A stretch of DNA of 64,000 bases. Source: Lichenifustis flavocetrariae (GTDB taxonomy: Bacteria > Pseudomonadota > Alphaproteobacteria > Rhizobiales > Beijerinckiaceae). A program made the translations under genes and the position numbers. Shown in pieces: positions 35,137-45,066 of the stretch. How positions within the stretch are numbered: the first letter of the stretch is position 1; the number at the start of each line of letters is the position of its first letter. Where the stretch lies: positions 116,879 through 180,878 of the forward strand of contig NZ_JAMOIM010000012.1 in assembly GCF_026130545.1 (NCBI RefSeq), read 5' to 3'. The notes beneath the pieces are model-generated. The model saw nothing but the letters and a program-made list of their open reading frames with translations. It was not told where the DNA came from and ran no database searches.

Positions 35137-35718
35137 ATGCGGATGACTATAGGCATCGCGGTGGTGGCGATGACGATGGCCGGCTTGTCCGCGGCCCGCG
35201 CCGACGAACTTCCCGGCCTGCGCGGCCATGACCATACCGGCATCACGGTGCCGGACATGGATCAGGCCGTCAGCTTCTTCACGGATGTGCTCGGCTGCAA
35301 GGCCGCGATGACGTTCGGGCCGTTTTCAGGCATGGGCGAGGTGTTGAACATCAATTCGCAAGCCGTGGTCGAGAAGATCACCATGGTGCGTTGCGGCGCG
35401 GGCTCGAATATCGAGCTCTTCAAATATTCCTCACCTGACCAGAAGGACATGACGCCGAAGAACAGCGACATCGGCGGGATGCACATCGCGCTTTACGTCG
35501 ACGACGTGCAAAAGGCGAAAGACTATCTCGACCGCAAGGGCGTCAAGACCTTCAAGGGCCCGATCCCGGTCGGCCAAGGCCCTGCCGCCGGTGAAACCAT
35601 TCTCTATTTCGTAGCCCCCTGGGGCCTGCAGTTCGAGGCGATCAGCTATCCCAAGGGGCTCGGCTACGAGAAAGGCGCGAGCACGGTTTTGTGGAAGCCG
35701 ACCGAGCCGGGAAAATAA
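35137..35718 (+). CDS. VOC-family (glyoxalase-fold) protein with signal peptide
   Basis: A 193-aa protein. Residues 1-23 form a Sec signal (MRMTIGIAVVAMTMAGLSAA), so the protein is probably periplasmic, which is unusual for the mostly cytoplasmic vicinal-oxygen-chelate family. The VOC core follows: HTGITVPDMDQAVSFFTDVL (with a metal-ligand His at the start), ELFKYSS, GMHIALYVDDVQKAKDYL, and FVAPWGLQFEAISYP. GGAGAAA precedes the ATG. It lies 66 nt after the ABC operon and may belong to it, possibly acting on the imported compound before uptake. Reaction unknown. Confidence 0.8.
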   Translation: MRMTIGIAVVAMTMAGLSAARADELPGLRGHDHTGITVPDMDQAVSFFTDVLGCKAAMTFGPFSGMGEVLNINSQAVVEKITMVRCGAGSNIELFKYSSPDQKDMTPKNSDIGGMHIALYVDDVQKAKDYLDRKGVKTFKGPIPVGQGPAAGETILYFVAPWGLQFEAISYPKGLGYEKGASTVLWKPTEPGK

Positions 35719-35988
35719 GCCGGCCGCTTAGCCCTTGCCGGGTCTGCATGGCTTGCGGCTGCCATTACAAGCACCGCATTGATCAGGCTTGTGTATTTAC
35801 AAGATATAGGGACAGAAGTTCCTTGCACGAACTTCGAGTTGAAGCCCGCAATAGGCGTGCCTTGCCTAAGCATTTTGTCAGTGAGCAAGTCCTAATGTCG
35901 AGGCGCGACGAAATATCCACCTCTCGTCAATATCTGTGCCGCATAGTTCTCGCATATCGCCCGATGGACCGCGCAGCAGGTAGAGACC

Positions 35989-38190
35989 TTGATCGAACCG
36001 ATAGGCCTGGAATGCGATATCGGCGAGAACGAGTCTGCACGATTGGAAGCCTTGGCAAGCTTTCAGATGAGCGGAACCGCGTCTGAGCCCCGGTTCGACA
36101 AGATCGTTCAACTGGCCGTCAGGCTGTTCGGGACTTCGATGGCGGCCGTGGCGCTCATCGATCAGGACCGGCAATGGCTGAAGGCGCAGGCGGGTTTCGC
36201 CATCACGGAAACCCCGCGCGCGGTTTCGTTCTGCACCCACACGATCAGATCCGACGATGTCTTGACCGTTCTCGACACACGATCGGACACCAGGTTCGCG
36301 CAAAACCCTCTCGTGACCGGGCCACCCTTCATTCGATTCTATGCCGGAGCGCCGCTCGTCACCTCGGACGGACATCGACTCGGCGCGCTCTGCGTTGCGG
36401 ACACCGCCCCGCGCCTGCACTTCTCGGCCCACAAGAGACAAATCCTCACCGATCTGGCCGCGCTTGTCGTGGAACAGATGTATCTTCGTCGGGGCGAACT
36501 CGTCCGCGTGGCCGTGACGGGCTTCGCCGACGCGACCGAGCTGGCGCTGCTTTCCGTCGACGCGACGGGAAAAATCGAGTTTGCCAATCAAGCGGCGACG
36601 GAACTGTTCGGCTACGCGCGACATGAGATGATCGGGCGGTCCGTCGACATCATCATCCCTGACCGGATGCAGGGCGCGCACCGCGTCGGCATGGCACGAG
36701 TCCTGGCTGGTGAGCCGTCGAAACTTACCGGAAAGACCATCGAACTCTCGGCTCGAAAGAGAGATGGGTCCGAATTTCCGATCGAGATGTCCTTGTCGGT
36801 TTGGCACAACGAGCGCGGCGTCGGCATGGGGGCCGTGATCCGCGACATCTCGGAGCGCCGCGAACGCGACGGCCGCCTGCTCCGGATCGCCAATCACGAT
36901 AGTCTCACCGGCCTGAGCAACCGTGGGCGCCTCGAACAACTGATTGCCGCGACTTTTCTTGCAGGCGATGCCGCCGCTGTCCTGCTTCTGGATCTCGACG
37001 GATTCAAGGACGTCAATGACAGTGTCGGTCATGCTGTCGGGGATTCACTGCTCCAGGCCGTGTCGGTTCGTTTACCGACGGTCCTGCCGCCGCGTGCCAC
37101 GCTGGCCCGCTTTGGCGGCGACGAATTCGCGGTGCTGCTGTCGGGTGTCGGAGACCCTTTGCAGGCGCAGGCCTGCGGCACCGCGATCCTGACGGCCCTG
37201 GAGACACCCTTCGAACTCGCCGGTCATAGGTTCCAGGTGGGCGGCAGCGTGGGTTTTGCGGTGGGTCCGGCGCATGGTGAAGATCCGGAAGAACTCATTG
37301 CAAGTGCGGATTTCGCACTCTACCGCGCCAAGCAGGCGGGTGGTCGCACGCTCCGGATGTTCGAACCGGAAATGCGTCATGCTGCGGCAGCCCGCCGCGC
37401 CACGCAGGATGATCTTCTTCGCGCGTTGCAGAAGAAAGAGCTGGTTCTCCATTATCAGCCCCAGATCTCCTTGGACGACGGCCGGTTGATCGGGGTCGAG
37501 GCTCTCATCCGGTGGCAGCATCCCGAGCGTGGTCTCCTTCTTCCCGGCGCATTCCTGGCCGCGATCGAAACCAGTTCATTGGCCCTGCGGGTCGGGGCTT
37601 GGGTTCTGGACGAGGCCTGCAGGCAAATGGCTGCGTGGCGCGCTGCGGGCCTTTCGAACATCCGTGTCGGCATCAACCTGTTCTCCGGGCAGTTCCGCTC
37701 AGGATCCCTCGGCCGCCAGGTTCTGGATGCCATCGACCGCCACGACATCGATCCGGAGATGCTTGAACTCGAAGTCACCGAAACGATCGTCCTCCAGAAC
37801 GACGACCATCTGTTGGCCGATATTCGAGGCTTGTGGGAGCGTGGCGTCCGGATTGCCTTCGACGACTTCGGCACAGGCTATGCGTCGCTCAGCACGCTCA
37901 AGCGCTTTCCGGTCACGACGTTGAAGATCGACCGTAGCTTCGTGAAGGATCTGCTGACCGATAGCTCAGACGCGGCGATCACCCGCGCCATGATCACGCT
38001 CGGCAGGGAATTGAACTTGGACACGGTCGCCGAGGGGATCGAGACCCGAGAGCAGGAGACAGCGCTTCGCGCTCTCGGATGCAAGATCGGTCAGGGCTAT
38101 CTTTATGGGAAAGCCATGCCGGCGCATTTGATTGCGGCCTTGGTGGGGGATCCGACACAAGTGCCCACGACCACGGCTTTAGCGTCTTAA
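35989..38190 (+). CDS. GAF-PAS-GGDEF-EAL cyclic-di-GMP enzyme
   Basis: A 733-aa signalling protein. Residues about 30-170 are a GAF sensor (FCTHTIRSDDVLTVLDT, FYAGAPLVTSDG), 180-300 a PAS domain (LLSVDATGKIEFANQAATEL), then GGDEF with an intact active site RFGGDEF (376-380). The inhibitory RxxD site is not obvious. The EAL domain has EALIRW (504), DDFGTGYASLSTLKRFP and VAEGIET, so both synthesis and hydrolysis of c-di-GMP are possible. The start is a TTG at 35989 preceded by AGGTAGAG; no ATG gives a better N-terminus. It is a paralogue of the next gene. Confidence 0.9.
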   Translation: MIEPIGLECDIGENESARLEALASFQMSGTASEPRFDKIVQLAVRLFGTSMAAVALIDQDRQWLKAQAGFAITETPRAVSFCTHTIRSDDVLTVLDTRSDTRFAQNPLVTGPPFIRFYAGAPLVTSDGHRLGALCVADTAPRLHFSAHKRQILTDLAALVVEQMYLRRGELVRVAVTGFADATELALLSVDATGKIEFANQAATELFGYARHEMIGRSVDIIIPDRMQGAHRVGMARVLAGEPSKLTGKTIELSARKRDGSEFPIEMSLSVWHNERGVGMGAVIRDISERRERDGRLLRIANHDSLTGLSNRGRLEQLIAATFLAGDAAAVLLLDLDGFKDVNDSVGHAVGDSLLQAVSVRLPTVLPPRATLARFGGDEFAVLLSGVGDPLQAQACGTAILTALETPFELAGHRFQVGGSVGFAVGPAHGEDPEELIASADFALYRAKQAGGRTLRMFEPEMRHAAAARRATQDDLLRALQKKELVLHYQPQISLDDGRLIGVEALIRWQHPERGLLLPGAFLAAIETSSLALRVGAWVLDEACRQMAAWRAAGLSNIRVGINLFSGQFRSGSLGRQVLDAIDRHDIDPEMLELEVTETIVLQNDDHLLADIRGLWERGVRIAFDDFGTGYASLSTLKRFPVTTLKIDRSFVKDLLTDSSDAAITRAMITLGRELNLDTVAEGIETREQETALRALGCKIGQGYLYGKAMPAHLIAALVGDPTQVPTTTALAS

Positions 38191-38510
38191 ATCACGCCTG
38201 CGGGCTTTGAACGTCGAACAGAGGCCCGCCTATGCGCCGCTCACCCGCGATTTGCGAGCAAAAGCAACCCGGATCAGCGGGCCGATCCAAAGAGAGCCAA
38301 CGCTGGCGGCCGCGGAACCGCGCTTGCCGCACCCCGGCGAGCAAGGACACGGAACGGACAGCGGCATTGCCAAAGTTGTTGAGGTTCGAGACCTCCTCAG
38401 ACATGCTCGCTGAACAGCTTGAGCGGCGATCTCACGTTCCACAATGCTCTAGTTTGCGTCAGGTAGGCGAGTAGTCGTGGCCCTTCTCTGGGCAGAAGGG
38501 GGGGAAGAAT
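38191..38510. other. intergenic region between the two c-di-GMP genes, no supported gene
   Basis: About 320 bp. Short frames occur on both strands, none with a recognisable protein or ribosome-binding site. The end carries a strong Shine-Dalgarno sequence (GGGGGGAAG) for the next gene, so a separate promoter for that gene is likely here. I could not identify convincing -35 and -10 boxes. Confidence 0.45.
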
Positions 38511-41102
38511 ATGAGCATCGTTCCTGCACCTGTGAATGAAGCGGCACGGATCACATCGCTGCTGGCTCACGCCATCCTGGATACCGGGCCGGATACCTAC
38601 CTCGACAGCTTGACGCGGATCGCCGCCCGCCGGCTCAAAGCACCGATTGTTTTGATCAATGTGGTCGGCGAGGACAGGCAATGGGCCAAGGCGGCCTTCG
38701 GCTTGCCGAGGGGCTACGAACTGCCGCGAGATCTCAGCTTTTGCGCCTATGCGATCCTGACACCGTCTCAACCGACCATTATCGCGGATACTCTCACTGA
38801 CGCGCGCGTCGCCACAAATCCGTTGGTTACCGGCAAGCCAGGGTTTCGATTTTATGCCGGCGCCCCGATCACGGACGGCGAGGGTAGGGCGCTTGGCGCT
38901 TTATGCGTGCTGGATACACGGCCGCGTGATTTTAACCAGCCGGAATCACGTTTGCTTCTAGAGATCGCAGAAAGCGTCTCCGCAAGGCTGGAATTATACC
39001 GCACCATGGCGGCTCTCAATGAGAGCCAGCAGCGTTTCAAAGATGTCGTCGAACTGAATACGCAAATCCCATGGACGGCATCGGCAACAGGCGAATCCGA
39101 AGAGGCCGCCGGCCATTGGCTCTCTCTCGTGGGTCTGCCGGACGAAGAATCAACGAGCCGTGGCTGGGTTCGCATGGTGCACCCGGAGGATCTGCCGAAG
39201 GCATCGGCCGCATGGGCTGCCTCGGTCCGTGACGGTCACCACCTCGATCTCGACTATCGCGTGCGTCTCGCGGATGGCGGCTATCGCTGGTTTCGGGTGC
39301 GGGCGGCGCCACAACGCGACGCCATGGGCGTGATCCTTCGTTGGTATGGGACCGTCGAGGATATCCATGACCGAAAGGTGGCAGAGATCGCGCACGGGGA
39401 AACCGAGGTTAGGCTCCGTCTTGCACTCGACATTGGCAGGCTACGCACCTGGGAACTTGACCTTGCCTCCCGTCGACTGACGGCATCCGACGTCAGTGTT
39501 CTGAATTTCGGCCTGCAGCTCGGGGCAGAGGTTTCGAGCCATGATGCAGCGCTTTCACGAATGCACCCGGACGATGAAAAGCGCTATGGCCGGGAGGTGC
39601 GGAGTGCTTGGACTTCGGGCCAGGAACTCGACATCGAATATCGCAGCATCTGGCCTGATGGCACGGTTCATTGGATCAGGATCATAGGCCATCCCACGCG
39701 TGATGGGGAAGGCAAGGCCGTCCGTCTGATTGGCCTGTCACTCGATATTACCGCGCAGCGGACCGCTGAGGATGAGCGTCAACAGGCGGAGGCGAGGACG
39801 GCCTATATCGCCAATCACGATCCGCTCACCGGCTTGGCAAATCGTCGCCGCTTTCATAGGGCACTGGCTGAAGCGCTGAGCGCAGCAAGTTCCGAGTCCA
39901 AAGTTGCACTCCTTTGTATCGACTTACTTGACTTCAAGACAATCACCGATGCCATGGGTGCTGAGACGGGCGACAATATACTCCAGCACGCCGCGGAACG
40001 CCTCAAAGCGAGCGTGGGAACGGAAGACCTCGTGGCTCGGTACAGCTCTGACGAGTTTGCTGTGCTTCTCAGGTCAGTGTCCTTGTCCGTTGAAGTCGAT
40101 AAGCTGGCGCTTCGGTTACTGCAATCGCTTGAGGAACCGATCAGCCTGGCAGACCAGATTTTAGTGCTGGGCGGCAGTATCGGCATTTCCGTAGCTCCGG
40201 ATGATGCGACCAATTCCCTTGAACTGCTTAGAAATGCCAACGCTGCTCTTGTCCGCACCAAGGCAAGCGGCCGTGGCGGGTATCAGTTTTTCGATCCCGC
40301 CGCGGACGTTCGGCTTCAGGCCCTTGCGGATCTGAAATTGAGTCTGCGCGATGCCTTGGCCCGAGATGAGTTCCATCTGGTCTATCAACCCGTGATCGAC
40401 GCCGTGCAGGGGACCGTCAGTAGCTTCGAGGCGTTGATTCGGTGGCAACATCCCGAGCGCGGCCTGGTATCGCCCGCTGACTTTATCCCTCTCGCCGAAG
40501 AGACCGGATGGATCATCGCGATCGGCGGTTGGGTGCTGCGCGAGGCTTGCAAGCAGGCGGCCACATGGCCAGAGGGCATCAGTGTTGCGGTCAACTTCTC
40601 CGCTGTGCAATTCGAGGGCCGGAACATGGAGGCCGAGATCGGCTCCGCTCTGAAGGATTCCGGCTTAGCCCCCGGCCGTCTCGTCATCGAACTGACAGAA
40701 ACCATACTGCTTCAGGATGACGATGCCAAAAACAAGGCGTTACGCGCTTTGCGAGGACTCGGCGTGCGCATTGCCATGGACGATTTTGGGACCGGCTACT
40801 CCTCCTTGGGCTACCTCCGGCGCTTCCCGTTCGACACGATCAAGATCGATCAATCGCTGGTTCGCGGTCTTCCGGACGGTGCTGGCGGAGACGCGATAGT
40901 CTATGCCGTCATCAGCTTGGCGCACAGTTTGGGGATCTCGGTCACGGCCGAAGGCGTGGAAACTCCCGCACAGTTTGAACTGTTGCGCCAGCAAGGGGCA
41001 AGCCATGTGCAAGGCTATCTCTTCAGCCGGCCTGTTCAGGCGTCGGAGATCCCCTCTCTTTTGACCAGGCGCTTTGCGGAAAGCGGTGATTCACAGACAT
41101 AG
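38511..41102 (+). CDS. GAF-PAS-PAS-EAL protein with degenerate GGDEF domain
   Basis: An 863-aa relative of the preceding protein. A GAF domain (about 25-165; FCAYAILTPSQPTIIADT, FYAGAPITDGEGRALGAL) is followed by two PAS/PAC units (about 180-300 and 310-425). In the GGDEF domain the signature is SSDEF (512-516) and the metal-binding LDxDxF-type motif reads IDLLDF, so cyclase activity is probably lost. The EAL domain keeps EALIRW (640), ELTETILL, MDDFGTGYSSLGYLRRFP and TAEGVET and should be an active phosphodiesterase, perhaps with GTP sensing by the dead GGDEF. The ATG has a strong ribosome-binding site. Confidence 0.9.
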   Translation: MSIVPAPVNEAARITSLLAHAILDTGPDTYLDSLTRIAARRLKAPIVLINVVGEDRQWAKAAFGLPRGYELPRDLSFCAYAILTPSQPTIIADTLTDARVATNPLVTGKPGFRFYAGAPITDGEGRALGALCVLDTRPRDFNQPESRLLLEIAESVSARLELYRTMAALNESQQRFKDVVELNTQIPWTASATGESEEAAGHWLSLVGLPDEESTSRGWVRMVHPEDLPKASAAWAASVRDGHHLDLDYRVRLADGGYRWFRVRAAPQRDAMGVILRWYGTVEDIHDRKVAEIAHGETEVRLRLALDIGRLRTWELDLASRRLTASDVSVLNFGLQLGAEVSSHDAALSRMHPDDEKRYGREVRSAWTSGQELDIEYRSIWPDGTVHWIRIIGHPTRDGEGKAVRLIGLSLDITAQRTAEDERQQAEARTAYIANHDPLTGLANRRRFHRALAEALSAASSESKVALLCIDLLDFKTITDAMGAETGDNILQHAAERLKASVGTEDLVARYSSDEFAVLLRSVSLSVEVDKLALRLLQSLEEPISLADQILVLGGSIGISVAPDDATNSLELLRNANAALVRTKASGRGGYQFFDPAADVRLQALADLKLSLRDALARDEFHLVYQPVIDAVQGTVSSFEALIRWQHPERGLVSPADFIPLAEETGWIIAIGGWVLREACKQAATWPEGISVAVNFSAVQFEGRNMEAEIGSALKDSGLAPGRLVIELTETILLQDDDAKNKALRALRGLGVRIAMDDFGTGYSSLGYLRRFPFDTIKIDQSLVRGLPDGAGGDAIVYAVISLAHSLGISVTAEGVETPAQFELLRQQGASHVQGYLFSRPVQASEIPSLLTRRFAESGDSQT

Positions 41103-41179
41103 GCGGGGCATCGCGGTCCTGATTGCATAAGGTTGCACGTGTGGTTTTGGATAGATCGTGGGGCTGCTTCTTTGGCGAG

Positions 41180-41665
41180 CTAAGCGATGGCCTCCCCGCA
41201 CCTGTCCCGATAACCTTCCAGCCCAGCCCGGATGTCGTCCGGAATCGGGCGGGACGTAAACGCCTCCAGCATCGTCGTCACCGTGACCAGCCGGCCCCGC
41301 ACCACCTCGACCCCGTCCTTGAACACGGGCAAGACCAACGTATAGGACGAGCCGCCAATCCGCTCGACCAGGACCGCGACGTCCAGCACCTCGCCCATGC
41401 GGCTCGGCTTCAGGAACTCGCAGGAGGCTTGAGCGTAGCCGAGGCCGATCTTTCGCTCCGAGATCAAAAGATAATAGTCGAGACCGAGCGCCGCGCCGAA
41501 GAACTGCTCGACCGCTTCGTTCAGGATGTCGAAATAGCGCGGCGTGAAGACGATTCCGGCGGGGTCGCAATGGCGAAAGCGGATCGGCACCGCAGTCGAC
41601 CAGACCGCAGTCGGCAGTTTGGTCCGGGTCAGAGGCTCAATCCGCTTGCGCTCGGCGGTCGTCAT
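41180..41665 (-). CDS. acyl-CoA thioesterase, 4-hydroxybenzoyl-CoA thioesterase type
   Basis: A 161-aa hot-dog-fold protein. The catalytic region RFRHCDPAGIVFTPRYFDIL, with Asp after Cys, is the hallmark of the 4HBT group, followed by the long central helix (LNEAVEQFFGAALG). It would hydrolyse aryl- or acyl-CoA thioesters, for example to release stalled intermediates. It is divergent from the SDR-MarR-beta-oxidation operon, sharing the intergenic region that holds regulon site 2, so it is probably under the same control. Confidence 0.88.
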   Translation of the reverse strand: MTTAERKRIEPLTRTKLPTAVWSTAVPIRFRHCDPAGIVFTPRYFDILNEAVEQFFGAALGLDYYLLISERKIGLGYAQASCEFLKPSRMGEVLDVAVLVERIGGSSYTLVLPVFKDGVEVVRGRLVTVTTMLEAFTSRPIPDDIRAGLEGYRDRCGEAIA

Positions 41666-41727
41666 GCGTGGCTCCTGTCATCGATGCGGCGCCACGGAGC
41701 ACATCGCCCCTCACTGACGCAAGCCGG

Positions 41728-41774
41728 TTGACGAAGCCGGTGAGGCGGCGGATATATTTTGAACCTAAAGTAAT
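41728..41774 (+). promoter_or_regulatory. promoter with shared regulon motif, site 2 (SDR-MarR operon)
   Basis: TTGACG (41728-41733) and a TATATT box (41753-41758) form a likely promoter (19-nt spacing). The motif TTTTGAACCTAAAGTAAT (41757-41774) overlaps the -10 and ends 10 nt before the GTG start. A repressor bound here would block the operon that contains its own MarR gene, giving autoregulation. Confidence 0.6.
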
Positions 41775-41783
41775 GGATGGTTC

Positions 41784-42521
41784 GTGACTGAACTTCGTGC
41801 ATGCGTGACCGGCGGCAGCCGAGGGATCGGGCGGGCCATTGCGGCGGCGCTCACGGCCGCCGGTCACCACGTCACCATTCTGGGACGCACACAGGCGACG
41901 CTCGATGCGGCGGTCGCCGAAGGTGCAGCCCATGCCGCGCGGACGGTCGACGTCGCCGAACCCGATCGCCTGGCCGAGGTTGTGGCCGCGGGCCGTTTCG
42001 ACATCCTGGTCAACAATGCGGGTGGGGCCGAGACGGCTCCCTTCGCCAAGACCGGCCGCGCCGACTTCCAGCGCCTGTTCGATCTCAATGTGTTGAGCGC
42101 CGTTGAGGCGAGCCGGGCGGCGCTGCCGTACATGAGCGCACGCGGTTTCGGCCGCATCGTCAACGTCGCCTCGACGGCGGGGCTCAAGGGCTACGGCTAT
42201 ATCTCGGCCTATGTCACGTCCAAGCATGCCGTGGTGGGCCTGACCAAGGCCCTGGCGATCGAATTGGCCAGGACCGGCATCACGGTCAACGCCCTCTGCC
42301 CCGGCTATACCGACACCGATATGGTGGCCACCGGGGTCGACACGATCATGCGCCGCACGCAGAGAAGCGCCGGGGAGGCCCGGGCGCATTTCGAAGCCTC
42401 GAACCCGATGGGGCGCCTGATGCAGCCCGATGAGGTGGCCCAGGCCGCCGTCTGGCTGGTGCATCCGCTCTCCGGCGGAGTCACTGGCCAATGCGTGGTC
42501 GTCGCCGGGGGCGAACTATGA
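41784..42521 (+). CDS. short-chain dehydrogenase (3-hydroxyacyl-CoA dehydrogenase-like)
   Basis: A 245-aa classical SDR with TGGSRGIG (about residues 9-16), LVNNAGG, the catalytic Ser in NVASTAGLKGYG, and the Tyr-Lys pair in YVTSKHA. The C-terminus ([16 protein letters not shown]) is normal. It starts with GTG at 41784. It is the first gene of a tightly packed operon with MarR, enoyl-CoA hydratase, acyl-CoA dehydrogenase and a FadJ-like fusion. Oxidation of a hydroxyacyl- or cyclic hydroxy-CoA intermediate is likely. Confidence 0.9.
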   Translation: MTELRACVTGGSRGIGRAIAAALTAAGHHVTILGRTQATLDAAVAEGAAHAARTVDVAEPDRLAEVVAAGRFDILVNNAGGAETAPFAKTGRADFQRLFDLNVLSAVEASRAALPYMSARGFGRIVNVASTAGLKGYGYISAYVTSKHAVVGLTKALAIELARTGITVNALCPGYTDTDMVATGVDTIMRRTQRSAGEARAHFEASNPMGRLMQPDEVAQAAVWLVHPLSGGVTGQCVVVAGGEL

Positions 42522-43039
42522 CTGAGTTGCCGGATGGCTCGGTCTGGATCGATGCCGAGACCAAGATCGCGGACGCGCCCGCCGATCACCGCGACGACCT
42601 GCGGCTCTGGCTGCGGCTGCTGACCTGCACGAACCTCATCGAAACGGAAATCCGCCGCAAGCTGCAGAGCCACTTCGATTTCACGCTGCCGCGGTTCGAT
42701 CTTCTGGCGCAGCTCGACCGGGCCGAGGACGGGCTCGTGTTGGGCGAAGTGTCGAAGCGCCTGATGGTCTCGGCCGGCAATGTCACGGCCATCGTGGATC
42801 GCCTGATCGGCAACGGCCACATCACCCGGAGCCCGGCGCCGCATGACCGCCGCGTGCAGATCATCCGCATGACGCCCGAGGGGCGGCGCGCCTTCCGGGC
42901 CATGGCGGGACAGCATGGCGACTGGATCGGCGACATGTTCGACGATCTCGGCCCGGGCGACATCGAAATGCTCATGGGCCTGCTGGCCAACCTCAAGGGC
43001 TCGGTGCGCCGCAGCCTCTCGAACGGAGGCGCTTCGTGA
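42518..43039 (+). CDS. MarR-family transcriptional regulator
   Basis: A 173-aa winged-helix protein. The DNA-binding part (about residues 65-125) includes [20 protein letters not shown] for the recognition helix and [16 protein letters not shown] for the wing (the DxRxxxI pattern). The ATG overlaps the SDR stop (ATGA) and the next gene overlaps its stop (GTGA). MarR proteins in aromatic-CoA pathways usually bind palindromes and are released by an aryl-CoA. It is the best candidate to bind the four shared motifs in this window, one of which controls its own operon. Confidence 0.9.
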   Translation: MTELPDGSVWIDAETKIADAPADHRDDLRLWLRLLTCTNLIETEIRRKLQSHFDFTLPRFDLLAQLDRAEDGLVLGEVSKRLMVSAGNVTAIVDRLIGNGHITRSPAPHDRRVQIIRMTPEGRRAFRAMAGQHGDWIGDMFDDLGPGDIEMLMGLLANLKGSVRRSLSNGGAS

Positions 43040-43869
43040 CGCCCATGCGCGCCATCGCGCCGCCGCTTGCCGCCTATCGGGCCGAGCATGTGCTCCTGGA
43101 GGTCGTCGAGGGCGTGGCCTCGATCACCCTGAACCGGCCGGAGCGCAAGAATCCGCTGACCTTCGAGTCCTATGCCGAACTCGTCGGTATTTTCCGGGCC
43201 GTGAAATCGGACGAGAGCGTCAAGACCTTCGTGCTGTCCGGCGCGGGCGGCAATTTCTCCTCCGGTGGCGATGTGCTCGACATCATCGGCCCGCTGGTCG
43301 CGATGAAGACCACGGACCTCCTGCGCTTCACCGAGATGACCGGCGACCTCGTGAAAGCCATGCGGGCCTGCCCACAGCCCATCATCGCGGCGGTCGCGGG
43401 CATCTGCGCCGGAGCGGGCGCCATCATGGCCATGGCATCCGACCTGCGGCTCGGGACGCTGGACGCCAAGGTCGCGTTCCTGTTCAACCGCGTCGGACTC
43501 GCGGGCTGCGACATGGGGGCCTGCGCGATCCTGCCCCGCCTGATCGGGCAGGGCAGGGCGAGCGAGTTGCTCTACACCGGCCGCTCTCTCTCAGGGGCGG
43601 AGGGCGAGCGCTGGGGCTTCTTTAACCGCCTCGTCGAGCCGGCGGAATTGCTGCCCGCTGCCCAAGATCTCGCCCGACGCATGGCCGAAGGCCCGAGTTT
43701 TGCGACCGGCCTCACCAAGCGCATGCTCCATATGGAATGGGCCATGGGTGTCGACGACGCCATCGAGGCGGAAGCCGTGGCGCAGGCCCTCTGCATGAAG
43801 ACGGAGGATTTCGGGCGCGCCTACCGGGCCTTCGCGGCCAAGGAAAAACCCGCGTTCCAGGGCGATTGA
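43036..43869 (+). CDS. enoyl-CoA hydratase/isomerase family protein
   Basis: A 277-aa crotonase-fold enzyme. The oxyanion-hole segments are [17 protein letters not shown] and [19 protein letters not shown]. Core motif [15 protein letters not shown] is typical. It hydrates or rearranges a CoA-bound intermediate. The GTG start at 43036 overlaps the MarR stop by 4 nt; three nucleotides separate its end from the acyl-CoA dehydrogenase gene. It is part of the operon that probably degrades the ring product of the 2-aminobenzoyl-CoA pathway. Confidence 0.9.
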   Translation: MTPMRAIAPPLAAYRAEHVLLEVVEGVASITLNRPERKNPLTFESYAELVGIFRAVKSDESVKTFVLSGAGGNFSSGGDVLDIIGPLVAMKTTDLLRFTEMTGDLVKAMRACPQPIIAAVAGICAGAGAIMAMASDLRLGTLDAKVAFLFNRVGLAGCDMGACAILPRLIGQGRASELLYTGRSLSGAEGERWGFFNRLVEPAELLPAAQDLARRMAEGPSFATGLTKRMLHMEWAMGVDDAIEAEAVAQALCMKTEDFGRAYRAFAAKEKPAFQGD

Positions 43870-43872
43870 CCG

Positions 43873-45066
43873 ATGCCGGACCTGAGTTTCCTCGCCTGGC
43901 CGTTCTTCGCCTCCGAGCATACGGACCTGCGGCAGCAGGTGGAGCGCTTCGCCGCGACTGAGGCGGACGGGCTCATCGACCATCACGATGTCGATGGCAG
44001 TTGCCGCCGCCTCGTGACGGCTTTCGGCAAGGCCGGCCTGATCCGCCATGCCGTCACGGCGCCCTTCGGCGGGGCGCGGGAGCGCCTGGACGTGCGGGCT
44101 CTTTGCCTCATCCGCGAGACGCTCGCCTACCAATCCGGCCTCGCCGATTTCGCTTTCGCGATGCAGGGGCTCGGCACCGGCCCGATCACGCTGTTCGGCA
44201 CCACCGAACAGAAGCAGCGTTACCTGCCCCCCATCGCCGCCGGGACGGCCATCGCGGCTTTCGCGCTCTCCGAACCCGAGGCGGGATCGGATGTGGCGGC
44301 GATGGCCTGCGCGGCCGAGCCCGACGGGCCGGATCATGTCCGGCTCAACGGTGAAAAAACCTGGATCTCGAACGGCGGCATCGCGGATCGATATGTCGTC
44401 TTCTGCCGCACCGGCGAAGCACCGGGCGTCAAGGGCCTGTCGGCCTTCGTGGTCGAGGCCGATGCGCCGGGCTTCGCGGTCGCGGAGCGGCTCGACACGA
44501 TCGCGCCGCACCCGCTCGCGCGGCTGCGCTTTACCGACTGCCGCGTCCCGGTCTCGCAACGGATCGGCGCACCCGGCGAAGGGTTCAAGATCGCCATGGC
44601 GACCCTCGACGTCTTCCGCTCGACGGTCGGCGCCGCCGCCCTCGGCCTCGCCCGCCGTGCACTCGACGAAACGCTCGGGCGCGTCACGACGCGGCGCCTG
44701 TTCGGCGCCACCATGGCCGAGATGCCGGCCGTGCAGGGCCATCTCGCCGATATGGCGCTCGACGTCGACAGCGCCGCCTTGATGATCTACCGCGCCGCTT
44801 GGATGAAAGACCAAGGCGCCGCCCGGATCAGCCGCGAGGCCTCGATGGCGAAGCTGCTCGGCACCGAGGCGGCCAGCCGGGTGATCGACACGGCCGTCCA
44901 GCTTCATGGCGGCGACGGCGTCCGCAAAGGCTCCAAGGTCGAGGAATTATACCGCGAGGTGCGGGCGCTGCGTATTTACGAGGGCGCGACCGACGTGCAA
45001 AAACTCATCATCGCCCGTCAGACCCTCGCGGATCATGGGGCGCGCACGGCGGCGGCAGCTCGATGA
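43873..45066 (+). CDS. acyl-CoA dehydrogenase
   Basis: A 397-aa FAD enzyme of the acyl-CoA dehydrogenase superfamily. [15 protein letters not shown] and [20 protein letters not shown] are the two signature regions, and the C-terminal [17 protein letters not shown] is typical. It introduces a double bond next to the CoA thioester. It lies 3 nt after the enoyl-CoA hydratase gene and overlaps the start of the following gene by 4 nt. Specificity for a cyclic or aromatic-derived acyl-CoA is inferred from context. Confidence 0.92.
   Translation: MPDLSFLAWPFFASEHTDLRQQVERFAATEADGLIDHHDVDGSCRRLVTAFGKAGLIRHAVTAPFGGARERLDVRALCLIRETLAYQSGLADFAFAMQGLGTGPITLFGTTEQKQRYLPPIAAGTAIAAFALSEPEAGSDVAAMACAAEPDGPDHVRLNGEKTWISNGGIADRYVVFCRTGEAPGVKGLSAFVVEADAPGFAVAERLDTIAPHPLARLRFTDCRVPVSQRIGAPGEGFKIAMATLDVFRSTVGAAALGLARRALDETLGRVTTRRLFGATMAEMPAVQGHLADMALDVDSAALMIYRAAWMKDQGAARISREASMAKLLGTEAASRVIDTAVQLHGGDGVRKGSKVEELYREVRALRIYEGATDVQKLIIARQTLADHGARTAAAAR

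Noticed and set aside
38207..38413. 68-codon frame between the two c-di-GMP genes
   Set aside because: Mixed composition, no start signal and no recognisable motif.
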